Shown: one piece after another, positions 23,131 to 37,014 of the stretch
Layout: each line of letters opens with the position of its first letter
How positions within the stretch are numbered: position 1 is the first letter of the stretch
Source: Neckera pumila
Lineage: Eukaryota > Streptophyta > Bryopsida > Hypnales > Neckeraceae
Assembly: GCA_963969595.1 (NCBI GenBank)
Contig: OZ018410.1
Span: forward strand, 37,119,413 to 37,183,412
DNA: 64,000 nucleotides
Reading direction: 5' to 3'
Translations under genes and position numbers: made by a program
The notes under the pieces: model-generated
Told to the model about the DNA's origin: nothing
What the model saw: the letters and a program-made list of their open reading frames with translations, nothing else
The model's database searches: none

Positions 23131-25330
23131 TGTTGTAGTCGCAAAGTACTTGCAAAGCACTTGCAAAGTAGTTGTAAAATGAAAGGTAGAGTTACAGGAG
23201 TATATAAGAGTTTAAAATAAAAATAAATGGGAGAATAAATGTGAGTTATTCACCATCTAATATTCCTTATAGTTGTTGATGTGGACAAGTCTATGCTTTG
23301 TGGAATCCATTGTATTGATCTATAGTTGCAGAAAACTTCGATTTGACTAAAAAGCAATTGCAAACTAATTAGGAAACAATTGCAATTGTACAATGATAAT
23401 GTTTTTTTTCAATTGTCTTATATCACTTGTCTCATATAAATTATCAAAAGTTTGTAGACTTCTAAAAACAATAAATTTTACAGTCTATAGAAATCTAGAA
23501 ATATTTAAAATCTATAAAATTGTAATGTTTTGTAAACAAGTGAAATCTATTAGATATCAACATTTGAACTTCTAAAACCTAAAAAAGAAGCTAGATCTGA
23601 AATTTTAAAATCTACAAATCAATGAAATCATTGAAATTCGAATTTCAAAAATCTACAAATCTATTAATTCTACATGGCAGTGAATGCCATGTAGGCAACC
23701 ATATTTGAAGTAAACATCAATAAAGTTCTGTAGACAGCCTAGTTGTATTGAAAGTTTAACTTTTTTTAATGCAATTTGGTGAGTTTTTGAGTGTGTTTGT
23801 TGAGTTTTTGTCATCTTTGTGTACCAATTTGGTGTTCTTTGTATATGTTTTTACCAAGTTGGAGTGTAGTTTATAAGTATGTTTTCACTTTAGTCAGCCC
23901 AATTAGGAGTTTATTTGTGATTAGCTGAAGTGATGGTTTGCCTTGCTAGTCAATCAGGTTGTTGGTGAGTGAGTCCTAGTTGGCGGTTAATTCGTGAGTC
24001 TGAATGGTAGTTCAATTAGTGAGTTGTTGAATTGTATGAGATTCTTAATGGTGTGAGTTTTTGTGAAATTCTGAGTCGATTGGCTAATTGTCAGCCGGCT
24101 TGGTCCCTATTTGGTCTGTCTTTTCAATTTGAAAGTCACTTAGTATCGAGTGAGCGTGCTGTGTGTCCCAACCGGAGAGTGCTGCATATTTTCTTTGCGA
24201 TTTTGTGTGTGTGTTCGTGCAGAACTGTGAGTGAGTTGTGAATGTTTGTTTGTGCTAATTGTCTGTTAATCTGTCGTGGAGAAGATTTGAGTCCAAATGG
24301 GGTGTTACGAGTGTGGTTTCCTAGTTGGATTTGTGTCTGTTTCCTAGTCGGACTTGTGTCTGTGTCTGTTCTAGAGTCCAAATCGGATCAATATGTTTGA
24401 GTGTATCTGTGTTCTAGTTGGGATGCTTGCGTGCCAGTGCATGGCAAGATGATGTGCAGAATGGTGAAGATGGAGCAATGTAGAGTTTTCCAAATGAGTA
24501 GTTGAAGCTGATAAGTTTAGCAAGCCCAATTTGGAAATTATAGAGTGATGGCAATGAAGTGTAATATTGGAATTTTGAAGTGGAGTTAATTGTTAGATCT
24601 TGAGGATAACTTGTGAACAGGTTGTTAAATCTATAACAATGATGTAATCACCCAATTTGGAAATTAATATGAATTCAGTTTCAACCAAATTGGTGTTGTG
24701 AATATTATATGTGGTGTTTGAGTACATGTGCTGTTTGTAATGTTGAAGCCTAATTGTATGAGATTACAATGTTGTAGGAATCAGTGATGAGCGAATTGAA
24801 GACTATTTGTGATTCTGTGTTTTGATTAATTCAAGTTGGAATTGTGCATGTTGTTGTAGCATAAATTAAGAATCCAAATTGTAAGTCGGTCAGATGAGTT
24901 ATGTTATGTTAAATGAGAGCTTGCTTGATAAATATGATCTATGTTAATTCCAAGTCGGGTTACAAGAGTGATCGCAGTCCAATGGAAATTTATCTCGACT
25001 TGAGTGTTGCCTTTAGTTTGATTCCAAATAGTAAATAAGAACGTTGAAGTTGATAAAATCCAAATTGGTAAGATCCTGCTCCTATGTTGGCAGACAAGAG
25101 TTTCACTTGAAAGTAATCAGCCTTAGTTGGTGAGAAGTCAGGACCATCAAGGTCAGGAGAGTTGGTGAAACTGTAAGACTGCAGAGCTTGGTCCAAGTTG
25201 GAGCAAGATTAAGGTTGATTCGAAGAAGACTAAAAATCCAATTTGGAAGAAATAAGGATGAAAGAGGAAAGATTAAAGATTTAAACCAATTTGGGAGATT
25301 ATCCTAACCCTTGTGGACTTTAAGAGTGGA
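23131..25330. other. Non-coding tract with recurring CCAANTTGG-like motifs
   Basis: From about 23.7 to 25.3 kb the plus strand is rich in G and T and contains nearly twenty short motifs close to the partial palindrome CCAANTTGG, for example near 23825, 23859, 24320, 24343, 24527, 24653, 24683, 25060, 25190, 25237 and 25289. Spacing is irregular. No open frame of recognisable content occurs. The first 570 bp (23131-23700) hold nothing recognised. Confidence 0.45.
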
Positions 25331-26279
25331 GTGTGAAATTTAGCAATTAGGTTCACCGTGTGAGGAAAAACATTTATGCTTGTGGTTAAGGAATGAATTT
25401 TCTTTATATTTTCTATAATTGCAATGACTCATTTGGTAGTTAGAAGTATCCCTATTTAATAGCTTCCCTTGGAACGAACTTTACTATTAACCTTGGGTTT
25501 TGTTTAAATATAATTTGACGACCAAAGCTTATCTACAAGTTCCAACTAGGTTATAGGATGAAAAACAACCCCATAGTCTTTTGCAACTACAATTCCAAGA
25601 GCAGCTTGTCCATAGCAATTGCAAGTCTCCAAAGTCACCAGTCACAAATGTCCTATGCAAAATAAAAACAATTGTTCTTAATAGTTGCAAAATCTTCAAT
25701 TTCTTCTATTGATATTTTGCCTATATTCCAAGAATTGCCCTACTATTAAACCATGAATGGTTACTATAGGAATGAAAAGTAGTTCAGTGATGAATTAGTG
25801 ACAATTGGGATTTATTGTTGCACAATTTTATAAGTGGTTGAGGACTATGTTTGATTTGAAAGTAGAGAAAATTTTAGTGTAAATATTATGGAATTATGAA
25901 TGGTGAGACACTATTATTATGCCATCCTAGGCACCATGTTGGTCAAATTTAAGGTTTGCATGCCTTCATATTTTTGGACTCCATTTGTACTATTGATAGA
26001 CAATTGTTTCTCTTTTAATAGCCTTCAATAGCACCCTACTATTGTAAGCTTTAAAAAATCATATCTAATTCAATTTAAGTCTAAAAATTACAGATCAAAT
26101 TGTGATGAATGTGTCTCCCTTTCTTCTTCCTTGAAAACTTGTTAGAATATATTTTGATCTACACAGAAGAGATCCTAAGCTAATATTCTCTTAAATTGGC
26201 GTTTTTTACACCTTCTATTTTATAAAGAGGTATAAATATTCCTTTGTGAAGGCATGGAGTGTTATACTAACAATTATAC
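25331..26279. other. AT-rich DNA, nothing recognised
   Basis: No conserved frame, RNA gene or repeat boundary was identified here. Confidence 0.4.
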
Positions 26280-27000
26280 TTTGTTACAGGTTGTTTATAG
26301 TTCATGGTAAAAATAGTATTTAGGTTTTGTTGATCGAAATCAAAATTTGTTTGCTTGATGGAACACTTAAAAGAACTAGATCCAATTTGAAATGGTCAAC
26401 ATCATATTTGAGCTATAATTAGCCTTTTACATTGTGTTCAAATATCAATCTTATATTCTTACTATGTGAAATATCAAGGGTTGTCTATTGTAGTAAGAAA
26501 TTCAACTTGTGTTGTGAAAAGTGGTCACTTTTGTAATTTTTATGGCAAAAATTGGAAATCAAATAATAAAGATATCAAAATACAATCCAGTGAATTTGAA
26601 TTTTGTTATAAAGAGGTAGAAGTTGCAATAGAAATTGGTGTGAAGATTTATTAATTAGTTATTCTATATTTTACATCCAAAACACCCTTTGCTAATGACC
26701 TTCAAGTCAAATGCTATTATCAAGCTAAATATATCCTTTGATATCATTGATGTATAAATTTTTTATGTATTTAAGCTGTAAAATAATGTATTTATTACTT
26801 AATAACTTTGATTTTTTCAAAATCTTTTTGTATGAAAATCAAATTATTATAAATTTTTTAAGAAAAAAATGAAGATAAAATTACATCAATTGCAATATAT
26901 CAGTTGTAATACTTGTAAAATTTTATCATAAATGAAGTTAGAATGAGACATATACTTTTACAATTTAAACTTAAAAAACATTTAGAAAGAAAAAAATACA
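26280..27000 (+). repeat. Uninterrupted copy of the local duplication seen at 19.4-22.0 kb
   Basis: It matches 19430-19700 and then 21560-22010 without the intervening pair of TTAA-flanked repeats, so it acts as the unfilled reference for that insertion. Divergence is considerable, with many small indels. Confidence 0.55.
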
Positions 27001-30000
27001 AATAAAATATATATTATATTATATATTTTGGATTCTAGCACATAATCTAGCTTGCAAATGCAATAATTTTTCCAATTTTTGGATTTCAATTGCAAAATTT
27101 TAAAATGGAGTGAAAATATAACTTATCAAGCTTAATTTCTTAGTTTGATTAAACCCCCATGATGATTATTTTGAAATTTAGAATCAAGGTTGACCTAAGC
27201 ACATGTATCCATCTTCTGGATGTACAAACCTTTAGGAATGAAAACATATTGCTTTGAAATGTTGTTAAGGTCGGGACTATATGAACCTAATTTGATAGGT
27301 TGCATAAATTTTTTTTTTAATACTTTTTATGCATTTCTCATCAACTTGAGATTCCAAATACACATTGTTGGCTTCTTAGAGTATGATTGGCATGTGAAGT
27401 AAATTGTTCATTTGATATTGCATTTTTGAGCCTCTTAAATGTGTTAAGTTTATAATAGATTGAAGGTATGCAATACCTAAAGAATACCTAACTTTACATA
27501 ATCAATATATTATAAGAGATTGTGAGGATGCATTATCTAGTTGTAGATTAACTTTGAGCCTACATTCTTCATTCTAATTAGTGTTGCTTCAAAAGAATGT
27601 TACTATGAAGGGTCATTGCAAGAATGACCTTCCGTTTTTGTTCCATTTTGGCTAGTACTCCCAGTACTATGAGCTTTTGCATACAAATTTTTAAAAATAA
27701 AATAAAATGTGGATAATTAGTATGACACTAAAAGTAGCATATTACCAAAATTTCAGATCTAAATAAAATTTACGTCAAAAGTTATTTACAAAACAGATGA
27801 GCTGAAAGTTTGAAGAAAATACATACTTTGACATTTTAATTTGTAAAAAATAGGGAAAATAATTTTAAAAACAACCTAAAAATGCCATTTGGGAAGATTT
27901 CATGATAATGAGATTTTACTAAAAAAAATAATGTTGAAACTACCTTCAATGCTCAAAATTGCACGCGCAAGGGAGTCCTCTTTGCATGGACATAGAAGAT
28001 ATAAATTAAAAACATTAGAAGAGATTTGAGGCCTCCAAGAGCCCGCAAGTTATCTTGCATTCTTGCAGCGTTAATATGCAAGGTAGCTGCTGGCTGATGT
28101 GGTCGGGAAAGTGCCATGTCATTTTCAAAAATAAAAAATAATGTTTTTTGGCCTGGAATGATATTTGGAAGAGAATGTTTTTGAATTTTTTTTTGAATTT
28201 TTTTTTCTGACAGCCTGTATCGATTGTTCGCAGATCTAGCCAGATTGGAGAATGGGCCTAAAACGGCCCTCCAATGCCCTCCAATCTCTTCTAATGTATT
28301 TTTTAATGCCCCTTGGTATAAACATGACTTTCTACTATGGGAATAGACCATACAAATTTTAGCTCCATATCATTAAATTTGGGGACTCCTTACGTAGTAA
28401 AACCCCCTAAAACTCAAAATGTGACATATTAGTTTATATGATTTTTAAATATAAAATGAGCTTTAAATTTTTTTTGAAAAACATAAGATATGATTAAATT
28501 CAGAAAAAGAATCTCCAATAAATATTTCAAGTTCATGCAATTCATGCTTCAAAAGTTATTGCAAAAGGAAGCTTTGGCATTGCTTTTGTGACAATATTTG
28601 AGTACCGGTCTTTCTTGCAATCACTCTAAATTACATGTTTTTCTTAAACTTGTAATTTTTTAGTTCACTAATATAGCTCAAGCAATAACCATGCAATATC
28701 ACAAAAAATTAAACAAATATTTTTTAATGAAAAGATATAGTGTAATATAATTTGCTTTTGGAAGCAATATTAAATAGAATGAAGAGTGCAACTAGGCTAT
28801 ATTTGGATTGCCTTAGTGCAATACTGAAAAGATTACCAACTAAAACCTCATAGATATACTAAAAGTTTCAATAAGGCTGATAATCTAATTGTTCTATACT
28901 TCTATTAGTAAATGTGGTGAATCAAAATTTTATTTGTGTGCAAATATATATGTCAACAAATACTATATTTAATGGACATGTATTAAAAAAGAGTTACCAA
29001 AAAGTATAAAGGCAAATAAAATGTATAAAAAGTTGGGCTTATTTTGCTCAAATAGCTTATCATTATTCCTGCAAGCAATATTTAAAACTTTAAAAGAAAA
29101 CCCCTTTTTATGATCAGTATGATGGTATTGATGTGGGTCAGAGCACACTAAAAGGGACCATTGGTATTACTTTACAAGGACAGGACTTGAGTCCTTTTCT
29201 GAAATTTCAAAGCTATAAATTACTTTGATGTTGTAAATTTTTTTAAAATTTATAGATGAATATTATTGCAATGCGTTCCCTTTAATAAGTTGGAGAAAAA
29301 GTTTTTTGGAAAAAATCCGTAAAGGGATCCAAATCATCAATTTTAGGGCTAAATTTAGTGTCTTTTTAATAATAAAGTATTTTAAATAGATATTTTTATC
29401 CAAATTTTTTATAATACTTAAGAATGCAACTATTAAAGAAAATTTATATTATTAAATCTTAATCTTAAAATAGTATAATTTTTTAATAAATAAATAGATT
29501 ATTGATTAATTATTAATTTGTTCTAAAATCACACTTAAAACATTCAATTCTAAGAATAGCTTACATAGTGCCCTTAATGTGAATAATATATACATTTTTT
29601 GTTTTGACACAATCACCATTTGGATTATTTTTTATATTGAAAAGGGCGTCCACATATTTTTACTTCTAAATATTATAGGAAATAAACAAACATTTAAATT
29701 GTATCAAAAGAGTCCTTTTCTATTTTATTTTATGATTATATACGCGTATGATTTTTTTGGATTCAATCACACTATTATTCTTTAGAAATTAGACTCCTTT
29801 TTGTCCATTGAAAAATCTGACAGGCTGACATTTAAATTGCAATTGGATGTTTAGTAAAGAATTGATGTTTTTTGGGTGAGTTAAAACATATTAGCATTAA
29901 CAAGACTTGAAGTTCTAATAAAAAAGGACTAAATTTTTATAATTAATAGATTAATATTAGGAAATAGTAGATAGAAAGAAGCTATGTTGCAGATTTTAGT

Positions 30001-31085
30001 GTGTTTGATCCCTTTTTTGGTCCATTTGAGTGTGATTTGATCTATGTAAATAATATGCACTTACAAGGTTGAAGCAAAAATGTGCAAAATATTTTAAAAA
30101 AGGAGTATTTTTGGATTTACGGATTGAAATCCAAAAACACTGCCAATTTTAAAGAGCAACAATTTTTGAATCACAATTTGAATCCCATGTCCTTTTGCAT
30201 TGCCAAATATGCACTTTTTTAGATTTTGAATTCTATATGGTATGCAAATTCCAAACCACAAAATATTATGATGTTGTGTTATCTCAACACTCTTTTTTCT
30301 TTTTGCTATTAATAATCAAGTAGGCTCTTTTCATGGTCTAATATGCACTCCTAACGTTTGCTTGTGCATGCGTATCTATGATAACTTTGATTATGATTTA
30401 ACAATTATATATAAGAGACTTATGATTTGCAAAACAATATAGAAAAAAAATGAATACTTATTTATTCTTTGAAATTAAAATGTATAATTCTATTAGAAAT
30501 GAAAGGACACTCAAAAATGCGTTTTCAAATAATTTTAAAAATGTGTACCAAAACCTTCACAAAACTGTCCAATATAATTTTCACTTCAATGTAGAATAAT
30601 GCATATGTTTCTTTTTACATCACTCTGGATGATATTTTCTCCAAACAATACACCCTCCAAACATATAGAGTTGCTTCCACATAAATAGAGTACCACTATG
30701 ATACTACCATTGATCCAAATTTTGCAAGAAAAACTAAAGGCCTTGTCCTTGAACAAGTAGTGGAAGGCACCTACTATCTCTTGAAAAGGAATATATATCG
30801 ATTTGATCAATTAACCACCCCTCAAAAATTAAAAAGCTAAAAATAAAACACCTAATTTGCCCCCCCTTCTCCCAAAACAAAATCCAAAAAACTTTGATAC
30901 AACTATGAGACATGGAAGTGACATGAAAGACATATAGGTATGATATATAAAATATGGACTTGTTATGCAAAATATTGATGGGTATGAGTATATGACATAT
31001 GGATATAGATACAAGTATGGGATACAAGATACAATTGTTCATCACATATGAATTGTACCTGAATATGTTTGAAATAAATATAGAT
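27001..31085. other. AT-rich DNA, nothing recognised
   Basis: A long AT-rich tract. A small hairpin-forming stretch occurs at 27608-27633 (GAAGGGTCATT, five-base loop, AATGACCTTC). A slightly GC-richer patch at 27950-28350 contains a 132-codon open stretch on the minus strand with no recognisable domain. Nothing else can be supported. Confidence 0.4.
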
Positions 31086-31095
31086 ATAGGGGATT

Positions 31096-31310
31096 TGAAC
31101 ATCCTAAGTGTGAACCTCCTCATCGACATGAAATGAAATAGACTTCTTAAAGACAAGCCAATTTCAAGAAGTGACGATGCATGTACAAATGTATCCCTTG
31201 TAGCTCAAATGGCAATAACATCTACCACCTTTAACTTGTGAGTCAAAAGCTCCTCACCAACTCTCTCCACAACGTGCAACAGTAGTTATCATTTGAGCAT
31301 CAAGATTGTA
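31096..31310 (-). pseudogene. Relic of a TNL unit (NB-ARC fragment joined to upstream sequence)
   Basis: On the minus strand 31186-31096 resembles the NB-ARC segment around residues 330-360 of the TNL genes: CIVTS, then a broken arginine codon, VFKKSISFHV, then EEVHT. Stops interrupt it. Directly beyond it (31188-31310) the plus strand resembles 4240-4310 of unit A (AATGTATCCC, CCACCTTTAACT, GTGAGTCAAA), which lies upstream of the TNL start. Most of the gene is therefore deleted between these two pieces. Weaker similarity to 4355-4700 may continue to about 31720. It suggests a third, much older TNL unit in the array. Confidence 0.6.
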
Positions 31311-34264
31311 TCAATGACACAAATGTTGACAACAAATTAATGTTACACACATTATTCCTTGTTTATATGCCTACCTAGGTGCACTAGAAACCAAACTCTT
31401 AATCCACAAACAGTACCAAACTAGACTGCATAGCTTGATAAGAAAACACGACTACTTGCAGACATAAGAACTCAAGCAAAGTTGTTTAATTATAGCATTT
31501 GCTTGTGGATTGACTGCATTTTGCAAAAAGCTTCAACGTCCCAATCCGAAGCAACCAACTTCTCAAGGAGAATGACTTGAAATACATGGCAAGGGATGGC
31601 AAGCTGAACCATTTCATTTCACTCTTAGTCTTGAATGTTTCCAATCTCTGTGTGCCTATGGTTGAAACACTAAGAACTAAAAGGCCCAACTTGGGTCTCA
31701 AATAATTTTAGCAGTTTTGAGTAGCTCATATGTGAACCATCGTTGGTCCATTTTTATTTATTTCTGACCAGCACAAACAATGTTCTTCAATGATTCAGGT
31801 GATAAAGAATTTGACCCCATTTGAACCCCACTTCCCATCATGTGATCAATGGAATTTATTGGTTCATAAACACACATCGTTGATAAGTTAGAAGTTAAAA
31901 ACGTCTTCAAAGAACAAACTAAAAGGCAATTATAAACCAACTAGAGATGGAACGAAACATAAGATTTCGTTTGCTGGTACAAACCTGGGCTAAACTGCAG
32001 CGCTACCAGACTCGAAATTGACTTCTCCATCCTTGGGAGTGATCTTGCAATTTACTGTGAAATGTCAAACCCTGTTTCTATGACGAGGTAGGGATTGATC
32101 TAATGAGTAATGTTGAGAACAGGTGTTGGCAAGCCTTTACTGGAGCTTCAATCACGGATTCGAAACATTGCTGACATGATCCAAACCATTTCAACCAAGA
32201 AAGTTTTTGAACTGAATCCATCCAAAAGTATCACTGTACCTGGAAACAAGAACATTCATGAATTCATCGATCACTTCGCCAGTAGCAGTGGTGCAAGAGT
32301 TGTTCCACGCATCATTCCTTCTAGATCTGCAAGTCAAGAAATACACACCAACCACCTTAATTCACAGTCAGGCTCTTCCAATGAAATGCGCAGCAGATAA
32401 GAAAACACTAATCACATGGAGTTTAATAGCAAATCTGAGCAATTAAATCAGATGCTACTGGATGCTGCAGAAAGTCACACCTCTTAATCAAGCAACCAAC
32501 TTGACAAGCAAAATCACCAGCACAACATGGAAAGAGATGACCAGCAGAACCAAGGTTCCAAAGAAACGAATCATTGTATATGTAAAAAAAAAGCATCTAA
32601 ATAGGCTCTCTTCTAAAATGATGTGAAGGAAACACAGCGGATAAGCAGACCAGAAACGTCATTCAAAAATGAAAAATCAACAAAAGATTCCGTTCAGCGG
32701 TAATTAACCCTAGTGTTACAAGATTTGTGAAGAGGCTCACAACCTTATCATATCCGTGGACATCAAGGTGGCACAAATGTACAATAAGACTCTGAATAGG
32801 GTCAAGAATCCGCACCAGTGACAACAGAAAAGAGCAGACTCACAATGCCGACTCTAGATAGAATTGTGCTAGTTCAAACCCTATGCATCGAACAAGGAAC
32901 ATCCAACATATCCGCAAATTTGTCACAATGAAGTAACAGCAAGCACTAATGAGCACGGCCTTCAAATCTCAATAAGAAATGCACGATCTCTAGATACCGA
33001 CAAGCTCATACTGACAAACAAGTCGGCCTACTGTACAAACCCTCCCGCTCAAAATTAAGCTCAAAACTAGTTACAAATAGAATCTCTTCAGAACTATCAA
33101 ACCTTGTCAAGGTCTTGTCAAGTATTGTCATTGTTTTTCACTACCAAAGTATTGGAGTGGCACCCAAAGCAAGGAGTATTCGCCAAAGCAAGGACAATTA
33201 GAATGTAACTATTTCTGGAGAGTTTGGTCACATAATCCAAAATTCCCACACTTTTGCTTACAAAATGGCCCTACAATATGTAAGAGAATTGAGATGATAT
33301 CAAAGTTGATTTGATCCCTTAAGGTTGAGCACCATTGGTTTAGTGTACTCTGCCTCCTTCCTTCATTGGATTCACTTCTAGATGAAGTTTTAGAGGAATT
33401 TGAGTGAGAAGGGACGATGATTGAGCTTGTTGTTGGTGAGAAGTAATGCCCTTGCTTTTAGTGGTAGAATCTAACTCACATTGAATGACTAACCATTAAT
33501 TTGTGCCCCGTCATTAATCAGGTTGTACGACATTGCATCACCAATCTACTATACATTTATTCAACAGTTTTGGATAATTGTGACAAATGTGTGAAACTTC
33601 AATCTTGTCAAATTGGCACACTTCTATTACAATGGATCCGTGAGGAAGTAGAAATATAAATACTTTAGAGAGCCGGGGAGGATGGAGGTGGACATCCTAG
33701 CTTAGAAGAACACAATAATGTGGACAAAAAACAATTTACTCAGTAGTTTGAACATTCCAAAATGCCTCTTGCCACTTCTACTTACAAACCAAAGACTGAG
33801 CAATATTATATCCTTGGAAAAGAAAATTCTGCCCTTGTAACTAGTCGCTAAACACCAAATATGCTCACTCTTTCTCTATATATTTTGAATGTTAGTGTTT
33901 TGAGCCTGCTCTTTTGTATTTACATCTTACAATGGAGAAAAGTTCTTGTGCAAGAATCAAAATGATGATACCACGCATACCTACTTACATTTTACAAATA
34001 AAAACTTCTTAGCAAAAGCCAAAATTGTCTCCATTGCTAAAGGTGCACCTCCACATGCTATTTGCACCCATGATTTCAAGTCAAATTGATGCAGATCACC
34101 CACATCACCCCTTCACAATTCGCTTTCACAATTAGGGGAACGGGACACATATGTGTCACCTAGTACTTCTGGATAGCCCTGAGCATGTTAATAGCCTCAA
34201 ACTTTCTTAGAATGATCACAAATATGCCCCAAGCAAGAAAAGTCAATATGCACAAGGTAAACCC
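31311..34264. other. Intergenic DNA, no gene recognised
   Basis: Composition is more balanced between about 31.9 and 33.1 kb, and an open stretch of 96 codons runs at 32110-32400 (plus). It has no recognisable domain or splice context, so it is not called a gene. The remainder is AT-rich and featureless. Confidence 0.4.
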
Positions 34265-34450
34265 TTATCCATGGTATTTGGGCAATACAGTTAATATCCT
34301 TGTGAGGTTTTTGCCATGGTCACATACCATTTGTCCAAGGACTGCTGCGATGTAGTTCTGGTGTGTGAGTGCCACTCCTTTGCTCCTCCCGCTTGTGCCA
34401 AAGGAAAACAAATTAACACCGTGTCGCTTTGCTTTGATTGTGGCCTGCAA
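34265..34450 (-). pseudogene. 4-coumarate:CoA ligase-like (AMP-binding) fragment
   Basis: The short open stretch contains SFGTSGRSKGVALTHQNYIA, which matches the AMP-binding P-loop signature of 4CL and related acyl-CoA synthetases (family form S-S-G-T-T-G-x-x-K-G-V), followed by LPKYHG, matching the LPMFH region. Only this piece of a roughly 550-residue enzyme is seen and a stop follows at once. It is a fragment, not a gene. Confidence 0.65.
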
Positions 34451-35557
34451 GCCATGAATATGATAAAAAGATCTATCTCAATGAGACCTATAATCTGCAA
34501 ATTTGTGACATAAAAGTGGAAAATAAATATATGCAACCAGTTGAGAAAAAGAGTTGAATTATATCCATAAACACTCTTGATGTAGAGGATAAATGCAAAG
34601 ATGCCAAAGAACTCTACTACAATAGAGGATCATGAACTCACATATGTAAGCCTAGAATAGGTTGTAGCTAGGTTGATTGGACCTTGTTGACGTTCATATT
34701 TGTAAAAAGAAAATCTCACAACATCAAAGCAATTCTCTTCTTAAGCAATGAAAGTTGCTTACGGTAATGCAACCTCAATTGCTCTTGTACCTTCTCAACA
34801 ATGATAAGTTAGAAATTGATTTTGTCTCTTCAGAGACAAGGATGAAAAATGGATGGCAATCAAACTCAACATTAGAAGGAACGCTTTCACAAATAAGCCT
34901 CACTCCCAAACTTCCAAACAAAGAATGTGCATAAAGCACAAGAATGCAAAGAGAGTACCCATTGGACAAGGTCAACATGCAAGTCTTGAAAGCCATACAT
35001 TCTTCAATAAAGACAAATTCTTGAAGGCTTCCATTTGAATATCTTAAACATCACTCTAATGGTGACACAATTCATGGAATACAACTTTGATGGCACTAAA
35101 AAATTGATCCAATTCAAGTACTTGGTTCTGGTGTGTTGTCAAACAAAGTATTGAATCAATAAAGGTGCATGGTCTTGCTTAAAAACCTTAGGAGATCAAC
35201 TACAATGTACCAAGTTGACACACATATTTCTTGCATTAGTGAAATTCTAGGGAGATCTCAAGTTTGAAACGCCAACTTTTAAAAGAGGAATAACTAGGTC
35301 TTAGTGTTGCTTGCATTCAAAAGAGTAGCAACACACCTTAATCTTGTGATTTCGACCTTGTATTGCACATGAAAACCAAAGGTGCGAACTCCACCCAAAA
35401 ATAAATGAGAGCTCATTGAAAATGCCAGCGTGTAAGTTAATTGTAGGCAAACTAATGATGCCTAGGAATTGAATGTAAGGCAAATTAATGGATGGCCAAG
35501 TACATCAATCCATTACCACATCAATGATCCATTTATGAATTTGTCTCTTGATGGTTC
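34451..35557. other. Intergenic DNA, nothing recognised
   Basis: No conserved frame or repeat was identified. Confidence 0.4.
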
Positions 35558-36990
35558 TCAGAGAAAAATTAATGGTAAATTGTATGAAAGTTGAATCTTG
35601 TTCCACCGAGTTGTCAAGTCATCTTCTGGGTGTACCTCAACGTCACTTGATAATGCGCTTTCTAGTAAGTGGAGATCTTGAACCACAAAGTAGTGCACCA
35701 AATTCAACTGCCATAAATTTGTGAGTTGTCTAAATGACTTAGGTAGAGTTCTTAGAGATGTGGTACATAATTCTAGTTGCAAAAATTTCCAAACATGGAA
35801 ATTCAGCCAAATTCTATATGGAACGACAAAATTGCCTCAACCCCAAAATTTGTGAGACACCCTAAATAGTCGGGCAAATTCTAAGATTCCACTTCCTTGG
35901 AGATCCAAGTGGTTCAATATATCAAGACCAGCACAGAAAGCAAGTAATTTCTCAAGCGCATTGTGAATCTTTAGCAAATCCAAAACTATCAAGCTGATAG
36001 TCAATCCAAAAGATTCAAGTGTTTTTTGGACTCCACTGCAAATAAAATCCTAGCAAGTCAAATTCAAATTCAGAGCCTTCCAAATGGATGTGGTACCCCG
36101 ATGAGCTCACTTCAACACTTCCAAGTTGCTCAACATTTTGGAAAGATTGAGGTGAACTTTGGATTCCATTATAAGTGAGGTTCAAACTAGGGAGACCTCC
36201 AAACGAATCTAGTAGTACCACGAGCTCATAACAAGCCCATAAATTCAACACCTTCAAGTTGCTCAATGTCCGAAAAGACTCAAGTAAACTTTGGATTCTA
36301 TTTTCCTCAGAATCTAGGTTTTGCCAAATTTGAAGGTCTCCAAACAAACCTAGTAGCTCCAGGTCCCATGACAAGCACATATATTCAACACTTGCAAGTT
36401 GCTCAATAGTTGAAAAAGATTTAGATAAACTTTAGATTCCAATGTAAACAAGATCCAAGTTTTCCAATTTTTGCATGCATTAACCAATCTGGTAGCTTCA
36501 CAAGCTCATGACAAGCCTCTACATTCAACACCTTGAAGTTGCTAAACGTTTGAAGAGATTTAGATAAGCTTTGGATTCCACTTCCTCTATAATCCAAGTT
36601 TTTCAAATCTTAGAGGTTTCCAAAAGATTTTGGTAGCTCCACAAGCTAGCTGCAATTTGTACATTCAAAACTTCCAAGCTGCTCAACATTCCATAAAGAT
36701 TCAAGTAAGCTTTAGATTCCACCTACTTCGAGATCCAAGTTCTTCAAATATGTAGGCCTCAAAAGAAATTGGATTGTCCAACAAGCCTATAATAAGCTTG
36801 TAAATTCAACATCTCTAAGTTGTTGAACTTTCCAAAAGATCTAGGGAACCTTTGGATTCCACTTGTTTCAAGATTTACTTTTGGAGGTCTCCAAATAAAT
36901 CAGGTACCTCCACAAGCTGGGGACAATTCCTTGGTTTCTACACTTCCAAATTGCTCAACGTTCCAAAAGATTCAAGTATACTTTGGATTC
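35558..36990 (-). pseudogene. Decayed LRR repeats downstream of TNL gene B
   Basis: The LRR periodicity of gene B continues past its stop. Landmarks fall at 36969, 36838, 36698, 36557, 36418, 36277, 36145 and 36012, with spacings of 131-141 bases instead of a strict 141, so the frame is lost repeatedly. Short open pieces still read as LRRs (ESFRTLSNLKVLNL near 36290, LPKSFRQLTNLWQLNL near 35720). It is the old 3' part of an LRR exon, either of gene B before truncation or of a fused neighbour. Confidence 0.75.
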
Positions 36991-37014
36991 CACTTCCTTT
37001 GAGATTCAAGTTCT

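Noticed and set aside
27953..28351. 132-codon minus-strand frame
   Set aside because: No recognisable motif, lies in non-coding AT-rich DNA, no supporting splice or start context.
32110..32400. 96-codon plus-strand frame in a more balanced region
   Set aside because: No domain recognised, no neighbouring exons in frame; could be chance.
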